From Companilactobacillus paralimentarius DSM 13238 = JCM 10415 (GTDB taxonomy: Bacteria > Bacillota > Bacilli > Lactobacillales > Lactobacillaceae), in contig NZ_AZES01000012.1 of assembly GCF_001434985.1 (NCBI RefSeq), forward strand, positions 1 to 61,598: a DNA stretch of 61,598 nt, read 5' to 3'. The position numbers and the translations under genes are program-made. Below the pieces are notes generated by a model, which was not told the DNA's origin, did no database searches, and worked only from the letters and a program-made list of their open reading frames with translations. Positions 7,916-16,973 of the stretch are shown here, piece by piece; the stretch's first letter is position 1; each line of letters begins with the position of its first letter.

Positions 7916-8765
7916 AAAGGGTTTAGGAAGAGGAATTGACGCAATCTTTTCTGAATTCGAAGCAATCGATGAAAATAGTGAGACCGTAGTTGATCTATCA
8001 ATCGATGATATTCGTCCTAATCCATATCAACCTAGAAAAACCTTCGATGAACATGCTTTAAATGAATTAGCACGTTCAATTGAACAAAATGGTGTCTTTC
8101 AGCCTATCATCGTCCGTGAAAGTGTTAATGGTTTCGAAATCATTGCTGGTGAACGTCGTTTCAGAGCAAGTAAAATTGCTAAGAAGACTACTATCCCTGC
8201 AATTATTCGTCCTTTAAGCGAATCAGGAATGATGGAAATTGCCGTTTTGGAAAACTTACAACGTGAAGATTTAACACCGTTAGAAGAAGCTGATGCATAT
8301 CAAACTTTGATAACAAAATTAAATTTGACACAAGAACAAGTTTCCCAAAGATTGGGTAAAAGTCGTCCTTATATCGCTAATTACCTACGTCTATTGAATC
8401 TACCTGACGCGACTAAGAAATTAGTACAGAATGGTAAATTATCAATGGGACAAGCTAGAACTTTACTTAGTTTGAAAGATAAAGAACAGATTGATAAACT
8501 CGCTAAGCGTGCTGTCGATGAAGATTTAACTGTTCGTCAATTGGAACAATTAGCTACCGAATCCAAACACGACAGTAGGAGAAAGAAACGAGTTGTTCAA
8601 AAGTCACCATATATCAAAGCTACTGAAGAAAAATTAGTGGAAAGATTTGACACTCCTGTTACTGTTAGAGAGAATCGGAGCGGCCATGGAAAACTTGAAA
8701 TTGATTTCTCGAATACGGATGATTTGAACCGTATTTTAGACATATTAGGAATCCATTTAGATTAG
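7896..8765 (+). CDS. parB: chromosome partitioning protein ParB (Spo0J)
   Basis: This is the parS-binding CTPase clamp that loads on origin-proximal sites. The N-terminal basic KKGLGRGIDAIFSEF is the usual ParA-contact region. PNPYQPRKTF and the GERRFRASK (CTP-binding) box follow. Then comes the HTH TQEQVSQRLGKSRPYIANYLRLL, and the C-terminal dimerisation segment. Its 289 residues are normal for Spo0J. It overlaps parA by 20 bp and is followed closely by the DUF951 gene. Confidence 0.95.
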   Translation: MASSKNKKGLGRGIDAIFSEFEAIDENSETVVDLSIDDIRPNPYQPRKTFDEHALNELARSIEQNGVFQPIIVRESVNGFEIIAGERRFRASKIAKKTTIPAIIRPLSESGMMEIAVLENLQREDLTPLEEADAYQTLITKLNLTQEQVSQRLGKSRPYIANYLRLLNLPDATKKLVQNGKLSMGQARTLLSLKDKEQIDKLAKRAVDEDLTVRQLEQLATESKHDSRRKKRVVQKSPYIKATEEKLVERFDTPVTVRENRSGHGKLEIDFSNTDDLNRILDILGIHLD

Positions 8766-8774
8766 AGGAATTGT

Positions 8775-9038
8775 ATGTTTAAACTTGGAGATATTATCTT
8801 AATGAAAAAGCCTCATGCTTGTGGGGCAAACCGCTGGGAAGTTATCCGAATGGGTGCGGATATTAAAGTTAAGTGCTTAGGGTGTGGTCATATTGTTATG
8901 ATTCCACGAGCTGAATTTAAGAAGAAATTCAAAAAAGTATTAACTCAAGCCGACCAGGTGAAAACGGAAAACGAGCAACATTATTTGACTAAAGATCAAT
9001 TAATGCCACCTAATTTTATTAAAAGAAACGAGGAATAA
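8775..9038 (+). CDS. DUF951 family protein
   Basis: This 87-residue protein is of the DUF951 family, nearly always found between parB and ychF in lactobacilli and streptococci. The N-terminal half KPHACGANRWEVIRMGADIKVKC-LGCGH carries three cysteines and a histidine suggestive of a small metal-binding knuckle. The C-terminal basic stretch FKKKFKKV may contact nucleic acid. Its function is unknown. It is tightly spaced with both neighbours, so it is co-transcribed. Confidence 0.9.
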   Translation: MFKLGDIILMKKPHACGANRWEVIRMGADIKVKCLGCGHIVMIPRAEFKKKFKKVLTQADQVKTENEQHYLTKDQLMPPNFIKRNEE

Positions 9039-9041
9039 CTA

Positions 9042-10145
9042 ATGGCTTTAACTGCCGGAATTGTAGGACTACCAAACGTTGGTAAGTCAACTTTATTTAA
9101 CGCTATTACAAAGGCTGGTGCCGAAATGGCTAACTATCCTTTCGCAACAATCGACCCTAATGTAGGAATGGTTGAAGTACCAGACAAACGTCTATCAAGA
9201 ATCGATTCTTTGATTCCTGCTAAAAAATTAATTCATACTACTTTTGAATTCACTGATATCGCTGGTATTGTTAAGGGTGCTAGTAAGGGTGAGGGACTTG
9301 GTAACAAGTTCTTGGAAAATATCAGACAAGTTGACGCTATCGTTCACGTTGTTCGTGCATTCGATGACGACGATATCACAAGTGTAACTGGTAAAGTTGA
9401 TCCACTAGATGATATTGAAACAATTAATTTGGAATTGGGTATCGCTGATCTTGACAGTATCAACAAGCGTTACACAAGAGTTGAAAAAGCCGCTAAAAGT
9501 GCCAAAGATAAAGAAGCTCAAGCTGAATTTGCTGTTCTAGAAAAGATCAAGCCAGTTCTTGAAAAGGGTGGAGCTGTTAGATCAATTGACTTCGATGAAG
9601 AAGAACAAAAGATTGTTAAGGGACTATTCCTATTAACATCAAAACCTGTCTTGTATGTTGCTAATATTGCTGAAGATGATATGGCTGACCCCGAAGGTTC
9701 AAAGTATTACAAGTTAATTGAAGATTACGCTAAGAAGGAAAATGCTCAAGTTATTGGTGTTTCAGCTAAGACCGAAGAAGAAATTGCTGAACTAGATGAT
9801 GACGAAAGAAAAGAATTCCTTGAAGCCGAAGGTGTTACAGAATCAGGACTTGATAAATTGATTAGAGCTAGTTACAAGCTATTAGGTCTTAGAACATTCT
9901 TTACTGCAGGTGGTAAGGAAACACGTGCTTGGACTTTCCATGAAGGAATGAAGGCACCACAAGTTGCCGGAATCATTCATTCTGATTTTGAACGTGGATT
10001 TATTCGTGCCGAAGTAATGGCCTTTAGTGACCTAGACGAACTAGGTAGTGAAAAAGCTGTTAAGGAAGCCGGAAAATTACGTGTTGAAGGTAAGGATTAC
10101 GAAGTTCAAGATGGTGATATTATCGAATTTCGTTTCAATGTCTAA
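9042..10145 (+). CDS. ychF: ribosome-binding ATPase YchF (Obg family)
   Basis: This universal Obg-related P-loop protein prefers ATP over GTP. It associates with ribosomes and has been linked to stress and redox response. G1 is GLPNVGKST (residues 8-16). G3 is DIAGIVKGASKGEGLGNKFL. The NxxE-type G4 (NIAED) matches ATP specificity. The C-terminal TGS domain ends in VQDGDIIEFRFNV. Its 367 residues are typical. Confidence 0.96.
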   Translation: MALTAGIVGLPNVGKSTLFNAITKAGAEMANYPFATIDPNVGMVEVPDKRLSRIDSLIPAKKLIHTTFEFTDIAGIVKGASKGEGLGNKFLENIRQVDAIVHVVRAFDDDDITSVTGKVDPLDDIETINLELGIADLDSINKRYTRVEKAAKSAKDKEAQAEFAVLEKIKPVLEKGGAVRSIDFDEEEQKIVKGLFLLTSKPVLYVANIAEDDMADPEGSKYYKLIEDYAKKENAQVIGVSAKTEEEIAELDDDERKEFLEAEGVTESGLDKLIRASYKLLGLRTFFTAGGKETRAWTFHEGMKAPQVAGIIHSDFERGFIRAEVMAFSDLDELGSEKAVKEAGKLRVEGKDYEVQDGDIIEFRFNV

Positions 10146-10160
10146 TCCAGGGGGAGCAAA

Positions 10161-10907
10161 ATGTCAGAGGATTTAAGAGAAAAGAATAAAAAGGCTGCTG
10201 AAAAGCAAAAAGTTGCATCAGCTAAAAATGAGAAAAAAGAAGAAGTCACAAGCCAAATTTACAGTGCAGATACTGATGATTTGAGTAAAAAGTTAAGCAA
10301 CAAAAATGCAGAATACGTTTTTAAACTTAACAAACGCTTGCTTGACGATGGTTTCAAAGAAGAAGAGGCCAAAGAAGTTATCGATGGAATGTTACCTGAA
10401 ATGATTGATAATCAGATTAAAGGAATTCCAGCTAATCAACTTTATGGACCAGTTACTCAAAAGGCTAAAGAGATTGCTCATCCAGTTAAAAAGCCAAAGA
10501 AAACACCATTCTGGGGACTATGGATCGATACAGCTTTGTTATTCTTTGCTTTGTTTGGATTGTTATACGGAGTCGTTGCATTGACATCGAAGAAGACAGA
10601 TCCTAATAATCAAACAGGTATCTTAACATTGATCGTCTTGTCATTAATGTGGGGTGCATTGTTAACATGGTTCAACAACCAAATGAGAATGCCAAAATCA
10701 GAGAGACCTGGTTGGGGTAAAACAATTGGTTACTTAGCACTTGGTTTAGTACTAATGTTTGTCTTCTTAGGAGCAATGGCATTTGTACCAACAACAATTA
10801 ATCCAACACTTAATGCAGTAGGTTACTTTGTAGCTGCAGTAGTAGCATATGGCATCCGTTTTGCTTTCCGTCGTTACATGGGAATCAAAGAAAAGACGTT
10901 CTTCTAA
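10161..10907 (+). CDS. DUF1129 family membrane protein
   Basis: The 248-residue protein starts with about 110 polar, charged residues predicted to be helical (KNAEYVFKLNKRLLDDGFKEEEAKEVIDGMLPEM), followed by four hydrophobic segments between about residues 118 and 232. Members of DUF1129 follow ychF in many lactobacilli. The function is unknown. It ends the rsmG-parAB-ychF run. The gene often seen next in related genomes, guaB, is 20 kb away here. Confidence 0.88.
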   Translation: MSEDLREKNKKAAEKQKVASAKNEKKEEVTSQIYSADTDDLSKKLSNKNAEYVFKLNKRLLDDGFKEEEAKEVIDGMLPEMIDNQIKGIPANQLYGPVTQKAKEIAHPVKKPKKTPFWGLWIDTALLFFALFGLLYGVVALTSKKTDPNNQTGILTLIVLSLMWGALLTWFNNQMRMPKSERPGWGKTIGYLALGLVLMFVFLGAMAFVPTTINPTLNAVGYFVAAVVAYGIRFAFRRYMGIKEKTFF

Positions 10908-10910
10908 AGA

Positions 10911-11026
10911 GCGGAGCAAGGGCGTTCAGCCTCCGAGGATTTGCCTAAGTAGTGAAATTGCACGCGTACTTGACGTGTGATTCCACTACTGTAGCAAACC
11001 GGAAGAGGTTGCCCTTGCGGAGCTCG
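10911..11026. repeat. long GC-rich imperfect inverted repeat, possible structured RNA or MITE-like element
   Basis: The two arms fold back over about 116 nt. GCAAGGGC pairs with GCCCTTGC, TTTGC with GCAAA, AGTAGTG with CACTACT, and an inner GCAC/GTG-type pairing closes a short loop. Internal bulges separate these blocks. It is clearly richer in G+C than the flanking DNA and lies directly after the DUF1129 stop codon. A separate 10-bp hairpin (11029-11038 with 11045-11054) follows without a good T-run. No second copy is seen in the window. Confidence 0.6.
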
Positions 11027-11084
11027 TTACCACTGTTCAGCAAAGAACAGTGGTTATTCTAAATAGAAGTTAAATAGGAATTCA

Positions 11085-11124
11085 AAATTAAAAAATCTCT
11101 CAATCATAATCGATTGAGAGATTT
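11085..11124. terminator. terminator downstream of the small membrane-protein gene
   Basis: A 13-bp stem (11093-11105 with 11112-11124) touches the stop of the minus-strand gene. A/T runs on both sides make it usable in both directions. Confidence 0.75.
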
Positions 11125-11322
11125 TTATTTAACTCGAAAAAACTGTACTAGACCATAAAGACCATAACCACCGGCAGCGGCCTGTAAAATGGTCATCATC
11201 ATACCGACTTTTTTAATATCTAGATTTTTGTCGAAATGTAATTCGTATTGAACGAATGCAATCACAGCAATTGAAAAAATGATAATCAAAATAAATTTTA
11301 AACGCTTTTTTAAATACTCCAT
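11125..11322 (-). CDS. small two-span membrane protein, unknown
   Basis: This 65-residue hypothetical protein has a basic N-terminus (MEYLKKRLK), a hydrophobic segment at about 10-26, a polar loop (YELHFDKNLDIKK) and a second segment rich in small residues (MMTILQAAAGGYGLYGLVQFF). No family is recognised. It is divergent from the response regulator and could share its control region. Its own terminator directly follows the stop, which supports it being real. Confidence 0.6.
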   Translation of the reverse strand: MEYLKKRLKFILIIIFSIAVIAFVQYELHFDKNLDIKKVGMMMTILQAAAGGYGLYGLVQFFRVK

Positions 11323-11427
11323 AAAAACTCACTTTCACGGTCTAATTAGTAATCTAGTTCTATCTTATTGTATAATACTAACTAGTTGTATACTTGTAAA
11401 TATATGTACGCTTGAGAGGTCTATTAG

Positions 11428-12114
11428 ATGAAAATCTTAGTGGTTGATGATGATAAAGAGATTGTAGAACTACTTAGTATTTATATTAAAAATGAAGGTT
11501 ATGATCCTGTGACGGCTAATTCTGGTCAGGAAGCTTTGGACCAATTGGCGGCTCATAGCGATATAGCGTTGATGGTTTTAGACATTATGATGCCTGGAAT
11601 CGATGGTATTGAAGTCGTCAAACGTGTTCGTAAGAACTCCCAGATTCCAATAATTATCGTTTCCGCCAAAACGACTGATATGGATAAGATTCAAGGTCTT
11701 ATCACGGGTGCTGACGATTATGTAACGAAGCCTTTCAACCCATTAGAGATAATGGCACGAATTCGTTCTTTATTACGTCGTAGCTCTCAACAGACAGCTA
11801 AAAATGTACCAGATAAATTGGAAGTGGGACCAATTACTATTTATAAAGATTCACATGAGGTAGTAACTGATTCTAATCAAAAAGTGCAGTTGACAGCATT
11901 AGAATTTGGAGTGCTCTATTTATTAGCAAGTCATCCAAATCGTGTCTTTTCTGCGGATGAAATTTTTGAAAGAGTTTGGAAGCAAGAAAGCGTCGTTTCG
12001 GCAAAAACCGTTATGGTTCATGTCAGTCATTTGCGCGATAAACTAGAAGAAGCAACTAATGGTGAAAAAGTTATCGAAACCGTTTGGGGCGTTGGCTACA
12101 AAGTGGAGGTTTGA
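11428..12114 (+). CDS. response regulator, OmpR/VanR type
   Basis: The receiver domain has the acidic DDD at residues 7-9, phosphoacceptor Asp52 in VLDIMMPG, Thr/Ser in VSAKTT and Lys in VTKPFNP. An OmpR winged helix follows (LTALEFGVLYLLASHPNRVFSADEI ... VHVSHLRDKLEE ... VWGVGYKVEV). The sequence resembles the VanR group. The sensor kinase starts 3 bp downstream. The operon continues with cell-wall genes, so control of peptidoglycan maturation is the likely role (inference). Confidence 0.93.
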   Translation: MKILVVDDDKEIVELLSIYIKNEGYDPVTANSGQEALDQLAAHSDIALMVLDIMMPGIDGIEVVKRVRKNSQIPIIIVSAKTTDMDKIQGLITGADDYVTKPFNPLEIMARIRSLLRRSSQQTAKNVPDKLEVGPITIYKDSHEVVTDSNQKVQLTALEFGVLYLLASHPNRVFSADEIFERVWKQESVVSAKTVMVHVSHLRDKLEEATNGEKVIETVWGVGYKVEV

Positions 12115-12116
12115 TT

Positions 12117-13208
12117 TTGAATAAAAGAATCAAACTGAATGTGAAAGAAAAAGGTGTCCTCCTTTTAGAAGGAATAGGCACCTTTCTTTTATTTCAGGTT
12201 ATCAATGTGATTTTAATAGGAGCTATCGGCAAGAACGGCGTTGTCGAAAATGTCAAAACTAATCTGTCTAATCTTATCAGTGATAAACTTTGGATTTTAG
12301 TTTTGACCCTTTTGGTACAACTGATTTTGACTGTTATGATGGTTTTAACTATGTATCACCATCTTGAATTACATCAGGTTCAACGGATTTTACAACAGAG
12401 TGCTACAACTAATTTACCGCAACCAATTGGGGTGAAAGTAAATCAGAACTTACAAGGAATCATTGATAATTATAATTTATTGATCTCAAACATGAATCGT
12501 CGTTCTAAGGAACAGGAACAATCTGAGAAGAGTAAAGATGAACTGATCAGTAATGTTAGTCACGATATCAGAACACCTTTGACCTCAGTTATCGGTTACT
12601 TAGGATTGATTGAGAGCAAGAATTATAACGATTTAGGACAAATATTGAAGTATACTCACATTGCCTATAAGAAGTCTTTAGAGATGCAGAATTTAGTCAA
12701 TTCATTGTTTGAGTTCGCTAACGTACAGCATGCAACAAGTCGTCTTAATATGACTCAATTTGATATGGCACAGATGCTAGATCAATTGTCAGCTGATTTT
12801 GAATTAGAAGCTAACAAACGTGGAATGGAAATAATCGTCAATTCACATCCAGATAAGATCATAATGAAAGGCGATACCGAAAAATTAGGTCGGGTTTTCA
12901 ATAATCTCATCATGAATGCCTTTAAATATGGTAAGGGAGCCACTCATATTTGGTTAACGGCTGAACAAAAGAAAAATGAAGTCGTTGTAACGGTGGCTAA
13001 TAACGGTCCGGCTATTCCTGAGGAATCTTTGAGACATGTCTTTGACCGCTTCTATCGAGTTGAAGATTCACGGTCTAAGAAGACTGGTGGAACTGGTCTA
13101 GGACTAGCGATTGCCCAGAGTATGGTGAAATTGCACGGTGGAACAATAGCAGTTACATCTAACAAGGAAAAGACATCATTTATTAGTCATTTTCCAATTA
13201 CTCAATAA
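12117..13208 (+). CDS. sensor histidine kinase, VanS-like
   Basis: Two N-terminal transmembrane segments (about residues 14-38 and 58-80) enclose a short extracytoplasmic loop of about 20 residues, so it probably senses within the membrane or through a partner. A coiled linker follows. The H-box is SHDIRTPLTSV with His149, the N-box is NNLIMNAFKYG, and the G-boxes end in KTGGTGLGLAIA. TTG 12117 is chosen as start because GTGGAGG lies 7 nt upstream. The stop lies 23 bp before the carboxypeptidase gene. Confidence 0.92.
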   Translation: MNKRIKLNVKEKGVLLLEGIGTFLLFQVINVILIGAIGKNGVVENVKTNLSNLISDKLWILVLTLLVQLILTVMMVLTMYHHLELHQVQRILQQSATTNLPQPIGVKVNQNLQGIIDNYNLLISNMNRRSKEQEQSEKSKDELISNVSHDIRTPLTSVIGYLGLIESKNYNDLGQILKYTHIAYKKSLEMQNLVNSLFEFANVQHATSRLNMTQFDMAQMLDQLSADFELEANKRGMEIIVNSHPDKIIMKGDTEKLGRVFNNLIMNAFKYGKGATHIWLTAEQKKNEVVVTVANNGPAIPEESLRHVFDRFYRVEDSRSKKTGGTGLGLAIAQSMVKLHGGTIAVTSNKEKTSFISHFPITQ

Positions 13209-13231
13209 AGATTGATTTGCGAGGTTTAATA

Positions 13232-14476
13232 ATGAAAAAGTTTTTTAAAAAGTTAACATTGATAATGTCATTAATTATTTTGACATTACCCTTGTTTGCA
13301 TCAACTGTTCAAGCTGATTCACAACCCAGTTTGGATTTAAATGCGACGGCTGGAATGGCTTTTGATGAAAATAGTGGTCAGGTTATTTACAGCAAGAACG
13401 CAAATCAAAAAGTTGCTATTGGTTCAATTACCAAAATAATTACACTTTATTTAGTAACTAAGGCTTTAAAAGAAGGCAAAATTACTGAACAAGATACGCT
13501 ACAGCCTACCCAAGCACAGGCTGATATGACTAAGGATAATGAATTGACTAATGTTAAATTGGATGTTGGTCATTCTTATACTGTTAAGCAACTGTATCAA
13601 GCGGCTTGGATTGTTTCGTCTAATTCGGCGGCAATGATGTTAGCCGATAAAGTAGCTGGTAGCCAACAAGCCTTTGTCAAAATGATGAGAAAAACTCTGA
13701 AAAATTGGGGTATCAAGGATGCTGAAATCAATAATGTTTCAGGATTGAATAACTCGGACTTGGATTCCAGTATGTATCTTGGCAATGCCGATGGTGAAAA
13801 TAAGTTATCAACTAATGATATTGGTGTAATCGTCAAGCATGTTTTGGACCAATATCCAGAAATTTTGAAAACAACTTCAATGGCAAAATTAGATTTTCCG
13901 GCTGACAATGAAACTAAGACTTATAATTCTTTAAATTTATTGTTAAAAGGACAACGTGATTATCAGGCGGGTTATGAGTTTGATGGATTGAAGACAGGTA
14001 CAACCAAGCAGGCTGGCGAATCTTTTGTGGGAACATTACCTATGAATGGGACTCGTGTTGTTACAATTGTGATGAATGCTCAAGGTGAAAGTAATGATGC
14101 TGATAAAAGATTTCGTAGTACGCAGAAATTAGCACATTATGTGAAAGATAATTTTGAATACAAAGAAACTTTGAAAAAAGGCTCAGAAATTACTATTAAC
14201 AAAAAAAAGTATGAAATTAATCAATCTAGTTATATTTGGGTACCAAAGAATTTTAATGTTGAAAATTTAAGTTATAATGAAAGTAGTAACGACTTAGGTT
14301 TTACTGCGAAACGCAATAAGCAAACGGTGAAATTAATTGCTGCTAATACTGCTAGTGGTTATCTTCCGTTTAAAAAGGCAGATGTTAAAAAAGTAATACA
14401 CAAGAAGACTAGCCAGAAGTCTTGGTGGGATCAGATCGTTGAATTTTTTAATCATCTATGGAAACGTCTATTTTAG
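13232..14476 (+). CDS. dacA: serine-type D-Ala-D-Ala carboxypeptidase (DacA/PBP5 type)
   Basis: This low-molecular-weight penicillin-binding protein removes the terminal D-Ala from stem pentapeptides outside the cell. It has a signal peptide (about residues 1-28, ending VQA). The active-site motif is SITK (Ser65), then SSN (129-131) and KTG (254-256), with a PBP5-type C-terminal beta domain. The C-terminus WWDQIVEFFNHLWKRLF is an amphipathic membrane anchor. ATG 13232 fits the GAGG ribosome binding site. It follows the VanRS-like pair and precedes murE, so it is probably part of the regulon. Confidence 0.93.
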   Translation: MKKFFKKLTLIMSLIILTLPLFASTVQADSQPSLDLNATAGMAFDENSGQVIYSKNANQKVAIGSITKIITLYLVTKALKEGKITEQDTLQPTQAQADMTKDNELTNVKLDVGHSYTVKQLYQAAWIVSSNSAAMMLADKVAGSQQAFVKMMRKTLKNWGIKDAEINNVSGLNNSDLDSSMYLGNADGENKLSTNDIGVIVKHVLDQYPEILKTTSMAKLDFPADNETKTYNSLNLLLKGQRDYQAGYEFDGLKTGTTKQAGESFVGTLPMNGTRVVTIVMNAQGESNDADKRFRSTQKLAHYVKDNFEYKETLKKGSEITINKKKYEINQSSYIWVPKNFNVENLSYNESSNDLGFTAKRNKQTVKLIAANTASGYLPFKKADVKKVIHKKTSQKSWWDQIVEFFNHLWKRLF

Positions 14477-14490
14477 GAGCAGGTGAAAGA

Positions 14491-16020
14491 ATGAGTTTGA
14501 AAGTAAGTAAAGCTATTGAGATTTTGAAAAATCATGACTTGCTAGTTTCTGATTCAGTAAGCGATGAAAATCTCGAAGTAACAAATATTAGTTACAATTC
14601 TAGAGAAGACCAAGCCAATGGAATTTTCTTCTGCAAGGGAAATCAATTCAAGGCAGAATATTTAGACCAAGCAATTAAAAATGGTGCCAAGATCTATGTT
14701 GCTGAAAAGGAATATAGTACAGATATTGATCATTTAATTGTGAAGGATGCATCGAAAGCTTTGGCATTGTTGAGTGCTGAATTTTACGGCAATCCTCAAA
14801 ATGATTTGTTTATCGTTGCCTTTACAGGTACGAAAGGTAAGACAACAACTTCATATTTCACATACGATATTTTGAACAGTGCTTATCCTAAGAAAGTTGC
14901 ATTGTTCTCAACTGTTGATCGTATCGTTGGACCAAAACCAAGTGATGAATTCAAATCAGATTTAACAACTCCCGAATCAATGGAATTGTTCCATGATATG
15001 AGAAGAGCTGTCGATAACGGCATGAAGTATTTGGTTATGGAAGTATCCTCACAAGCTTATAAGAAGAATCGTGTTTATGGATTGAAGTTTGATATTGGAG
15101 GTTTCTTGAATATCACTCCAGATCATATCGGACCTAATGAACATCCAACTTATGCTGATTATTTGAATTGTAAAAAGCAATTGATGATCAACTCTAAAGT
15201 AAATATCATTAATCGTCAAACTAACGACTATGACACAGTTTTAGCCGCAGCCAAAGAGACAAGTGCTGACAAAGATATTTATAGATTTGCTAAAGATGAA
15301 GTTGGTGACACTGACTTCAGTATTCGTAACAAAGAATCCAATTTAAATGATTCCGTCTTTACCTATACAGCTGAAAGTGATAAAGCTGAAGATCTACAAG
15401 ACCATGGTGAATATACCTATGAATTAGGTCTTGTTGGTGATTTCAATGAGTTGAACGCTGGTGCTGCTATTACAGCGGCTAAAATTATGGGTATTGATAA
15501 TGAGGTGATCGCTGATAGTTTAAAAAAAGCGTTCGTCCCGGGGAGAATGGAACACATTAATACCAAGAACCACGGGACAATCTTTGTAGATTACGCCCAC
15601 AACTATGCTAGTATGAACGCTCTATTGAGTTTCATAAAGCGTGAATATCCTGAATCAAAAGTTAAAGTTGTAGTTGGTAGCCCTGGTGATAAAGGAGTTT
15701 CTAGACGTGCAGGCTTTGCTAGAGTCCTAACGGAACTAGCCGATTCAGCAATTTTGACAACAGATGATCCTGGATTTGAAGATCCAGCTAAAATTTGTAA
15801 GGAAATCGATGATCAAATTGACCACGAAAAAGTTGAAGTTAAGACAGTAATTGATCGTCAAGAAGCTATTCGTGAAATGATTGACTCAAGTAATGATGGG
15901 GATATCATTGTTCTTGCCGGAAAAGGTAATGATCCATATCAAAAGACTAAGGGTGTCGATGTACCTTATCCAAGTGATCCAGTTGTAGCTAAGAAAATTT
16001 TGAAGGATATCGAAGGTTAG
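14491..16020 (+). CDS. murE: UDP-MurNAc-L-Ala-D-Glu--L-lysine ligase type MurE
   Basis: This cytosolic Mur ligase adds the third stem-peptide residue. The P-loop is FTGTKGKTTTS near residues 111-121. Further blocks include SSQAYKKNRV, ITPDHIGPNEH and VDYAHNYASMNALL. At the residue-selecting position it reads DDPG (425-428), not the DNPR of meso-DAP enzymes, which fits L-Lys. Its 509 residues are normal. ATG 14491 is used, with a TAGGAGCAGGTG leader overlapping the dacA end. The aspartate racemase starts 4 bp after the stop. Confidence 0.92.
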   Translation: MSLKVSKAIEILKNHDLLVSDSVSDENLEVTNISYNSREDQANGIFFCKGNQFKAEYLDQAIKNGAKIYVAEKEYSTDIDHLIVKDASKALALLSAEFYGNPQNDLFIVAFTGTKGKTTTSYFTYDILNSAYPKKVALFSTVDRIVGPKPSDEFKSDLTTPESMELFHDMRRAVDNGMKYLVMEVSSQAYKKNRVYGLKFDIGGFLNITPDHIGPNEHPTYADYLNCKKQLMINSKVNIINRQTNDYDTVLAAAKETSADKDIYRFAKDEVGDTDFSIRNKESNLNDSVFTYTAESDKAEDLQDHGEYTYELGLVGDFNELNAGAAITAAKIMGIDNEVIADSLKKAFVPGRMEHINTKNHGTIFVDYAHNYASMNALLSFIKREYPESKVKVVVGSPGDKGVSRRAGFARVLTELADSAILTTDDPGFEDPAKICKEIDDQIDHEKVEVKTVIDRQEAIREMIDSSNDGDIIVLAGKGNDPYQKTKGVDVPYPSDPVVAKKILKDIEG

Positions 16021-16024
16021 AAAC

Positions 16025-16765
16025 ATGAAGAAATTCTTTACAGTAATTGGTGGCATGGGTAGCCTTGCTACTGAAAGCTATATACATTTATTAAATGAGA
16101 GGACACCTAGTAAGAAAGATCAAGATTACTTAGACTATATTTTGGTCAATCACTCAACTGTGCCTGATAGAACTGCACATATTTTGGATCACAGTAAACC
16201 TAGCTTTTTACCTCCATTGACAGAAGATATTAAACAACAGAGTTTATTGAAACCTGAATTTATGGTAATTATTTGTAATACAGCTCATTATTACTATAAA
16301 GAATTGCAGGCAGCAACTGATATTCCGCTAATCCACATGCCACATATGGCTATCAGTGTAATGAAGAATAAGTATCCCAAAGCTAAGCGAATCGGTTTGA
16401 TTGCTACAAAGGGAACAATTGCTGATCACGTCTATGAAGACGAAATTAAGAATGCTGGCTTTGAATTAAGCCTTGGTGATCAAGCAGTACAAGATGAAGT
16501 TGAAAGTTTAATTTATGATGATATTAAAATTAAAGGTAAGATGAATGCTCCCAAGTATCACAAGATCTTACAAACAATGCATGATAAATTTGATTGTGAT
16601 GTAATCGTTTTGGGATGTACTGAGTTATCATATGCCCAAGAAAAAGCTCCAGATCATCCTTATCAAGTAATTGATGGACAAGGAATTATCGTTGATAAAT
16701 CAATCGAACTTGGTCAAAAGATTCGTAATGGCGAAAAAATTGATTATACGAAGATTTATGGATAG
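16025..16765 (+). CDS. aspartate racemase (Asp/Glu racemase family)
   Basis: This PLP-independent two-cysteine racemase has Cys84 in IICNTAHYY and Cys198 in VLGCTELSYA as the two catalytic bases, and an N-terminal IGGMGSLATESY nucleotide-like loop. Its 246 residues are typical of RacD/YgeA-type enzymes. Placement directly behind murE suggests it makes D-Asp for the D-Asp interpeptide bridge joined to L-Lys by an ATP-grasp ligase (AslA type) elsewhere. Substrate is inferred from context; a broad-specificity amino-acid racemase is the alternative. Confidence 0.87.
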   Translation: MKKFFTVIGGMGSLATESYIHLLNERTPSKKDQDYLDYILVNHSTVPDRTAHILDHSKPSFLPPLTEDIKQQSLLKPEFMVIICNTAHYYYKELQAATDIPLIHMPHMAISVMKNKYPKAKRIGLIATKGTIADHVYEDEIKNAGFELSLGDQAVQDEVESLIYDDIKIKGKMNAPKYHKILQTMHDKFDCDVIVLGCTELSYAQEKAPDHPYQVIDGQGIIVDKSIELGQKIRNGEKIDYTKIYG

Positions 16766-16824
16766 AGATCGGAATAAGCCCGCTTAGATTCTTTTTTGAG
16801 TTAGGTTGATAGTGTAAAACTGCC

Positions 16825-16926
16825 GTCCTCCAGAACAAGAAAATTTGGCTGGAACGCCATGGATCTTCAAGTTCGACCTTTATCTAAGCAATAAATTGCT
16901 AAGATAAATTTCTTGTTGTTCCGGAC
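16825..16926. other. structured intergenic element with nested hairpins
   Basis: The outer arms GTCC...AACAAGAAAATTT and AAATTTCTTGTT...GGAC pair. Inside lies a strong hairpin (16880-16907, TTATCTAAGCAAT against ATTGCTAAGATAA with one mismatch) plus a GGCTGGAACGCC stretch. It lies in the 406-bp gap between the racemase and lipoprotein genes. It could be a processed 3' end, an sRNA or a dispersed repeat; I do not recognise it. Confidence 0.5.
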
Positions 16927-16973
16927 TAAATCTTACTTCATTAAGTAATCATTATAAAATCTGAATAATAAAT

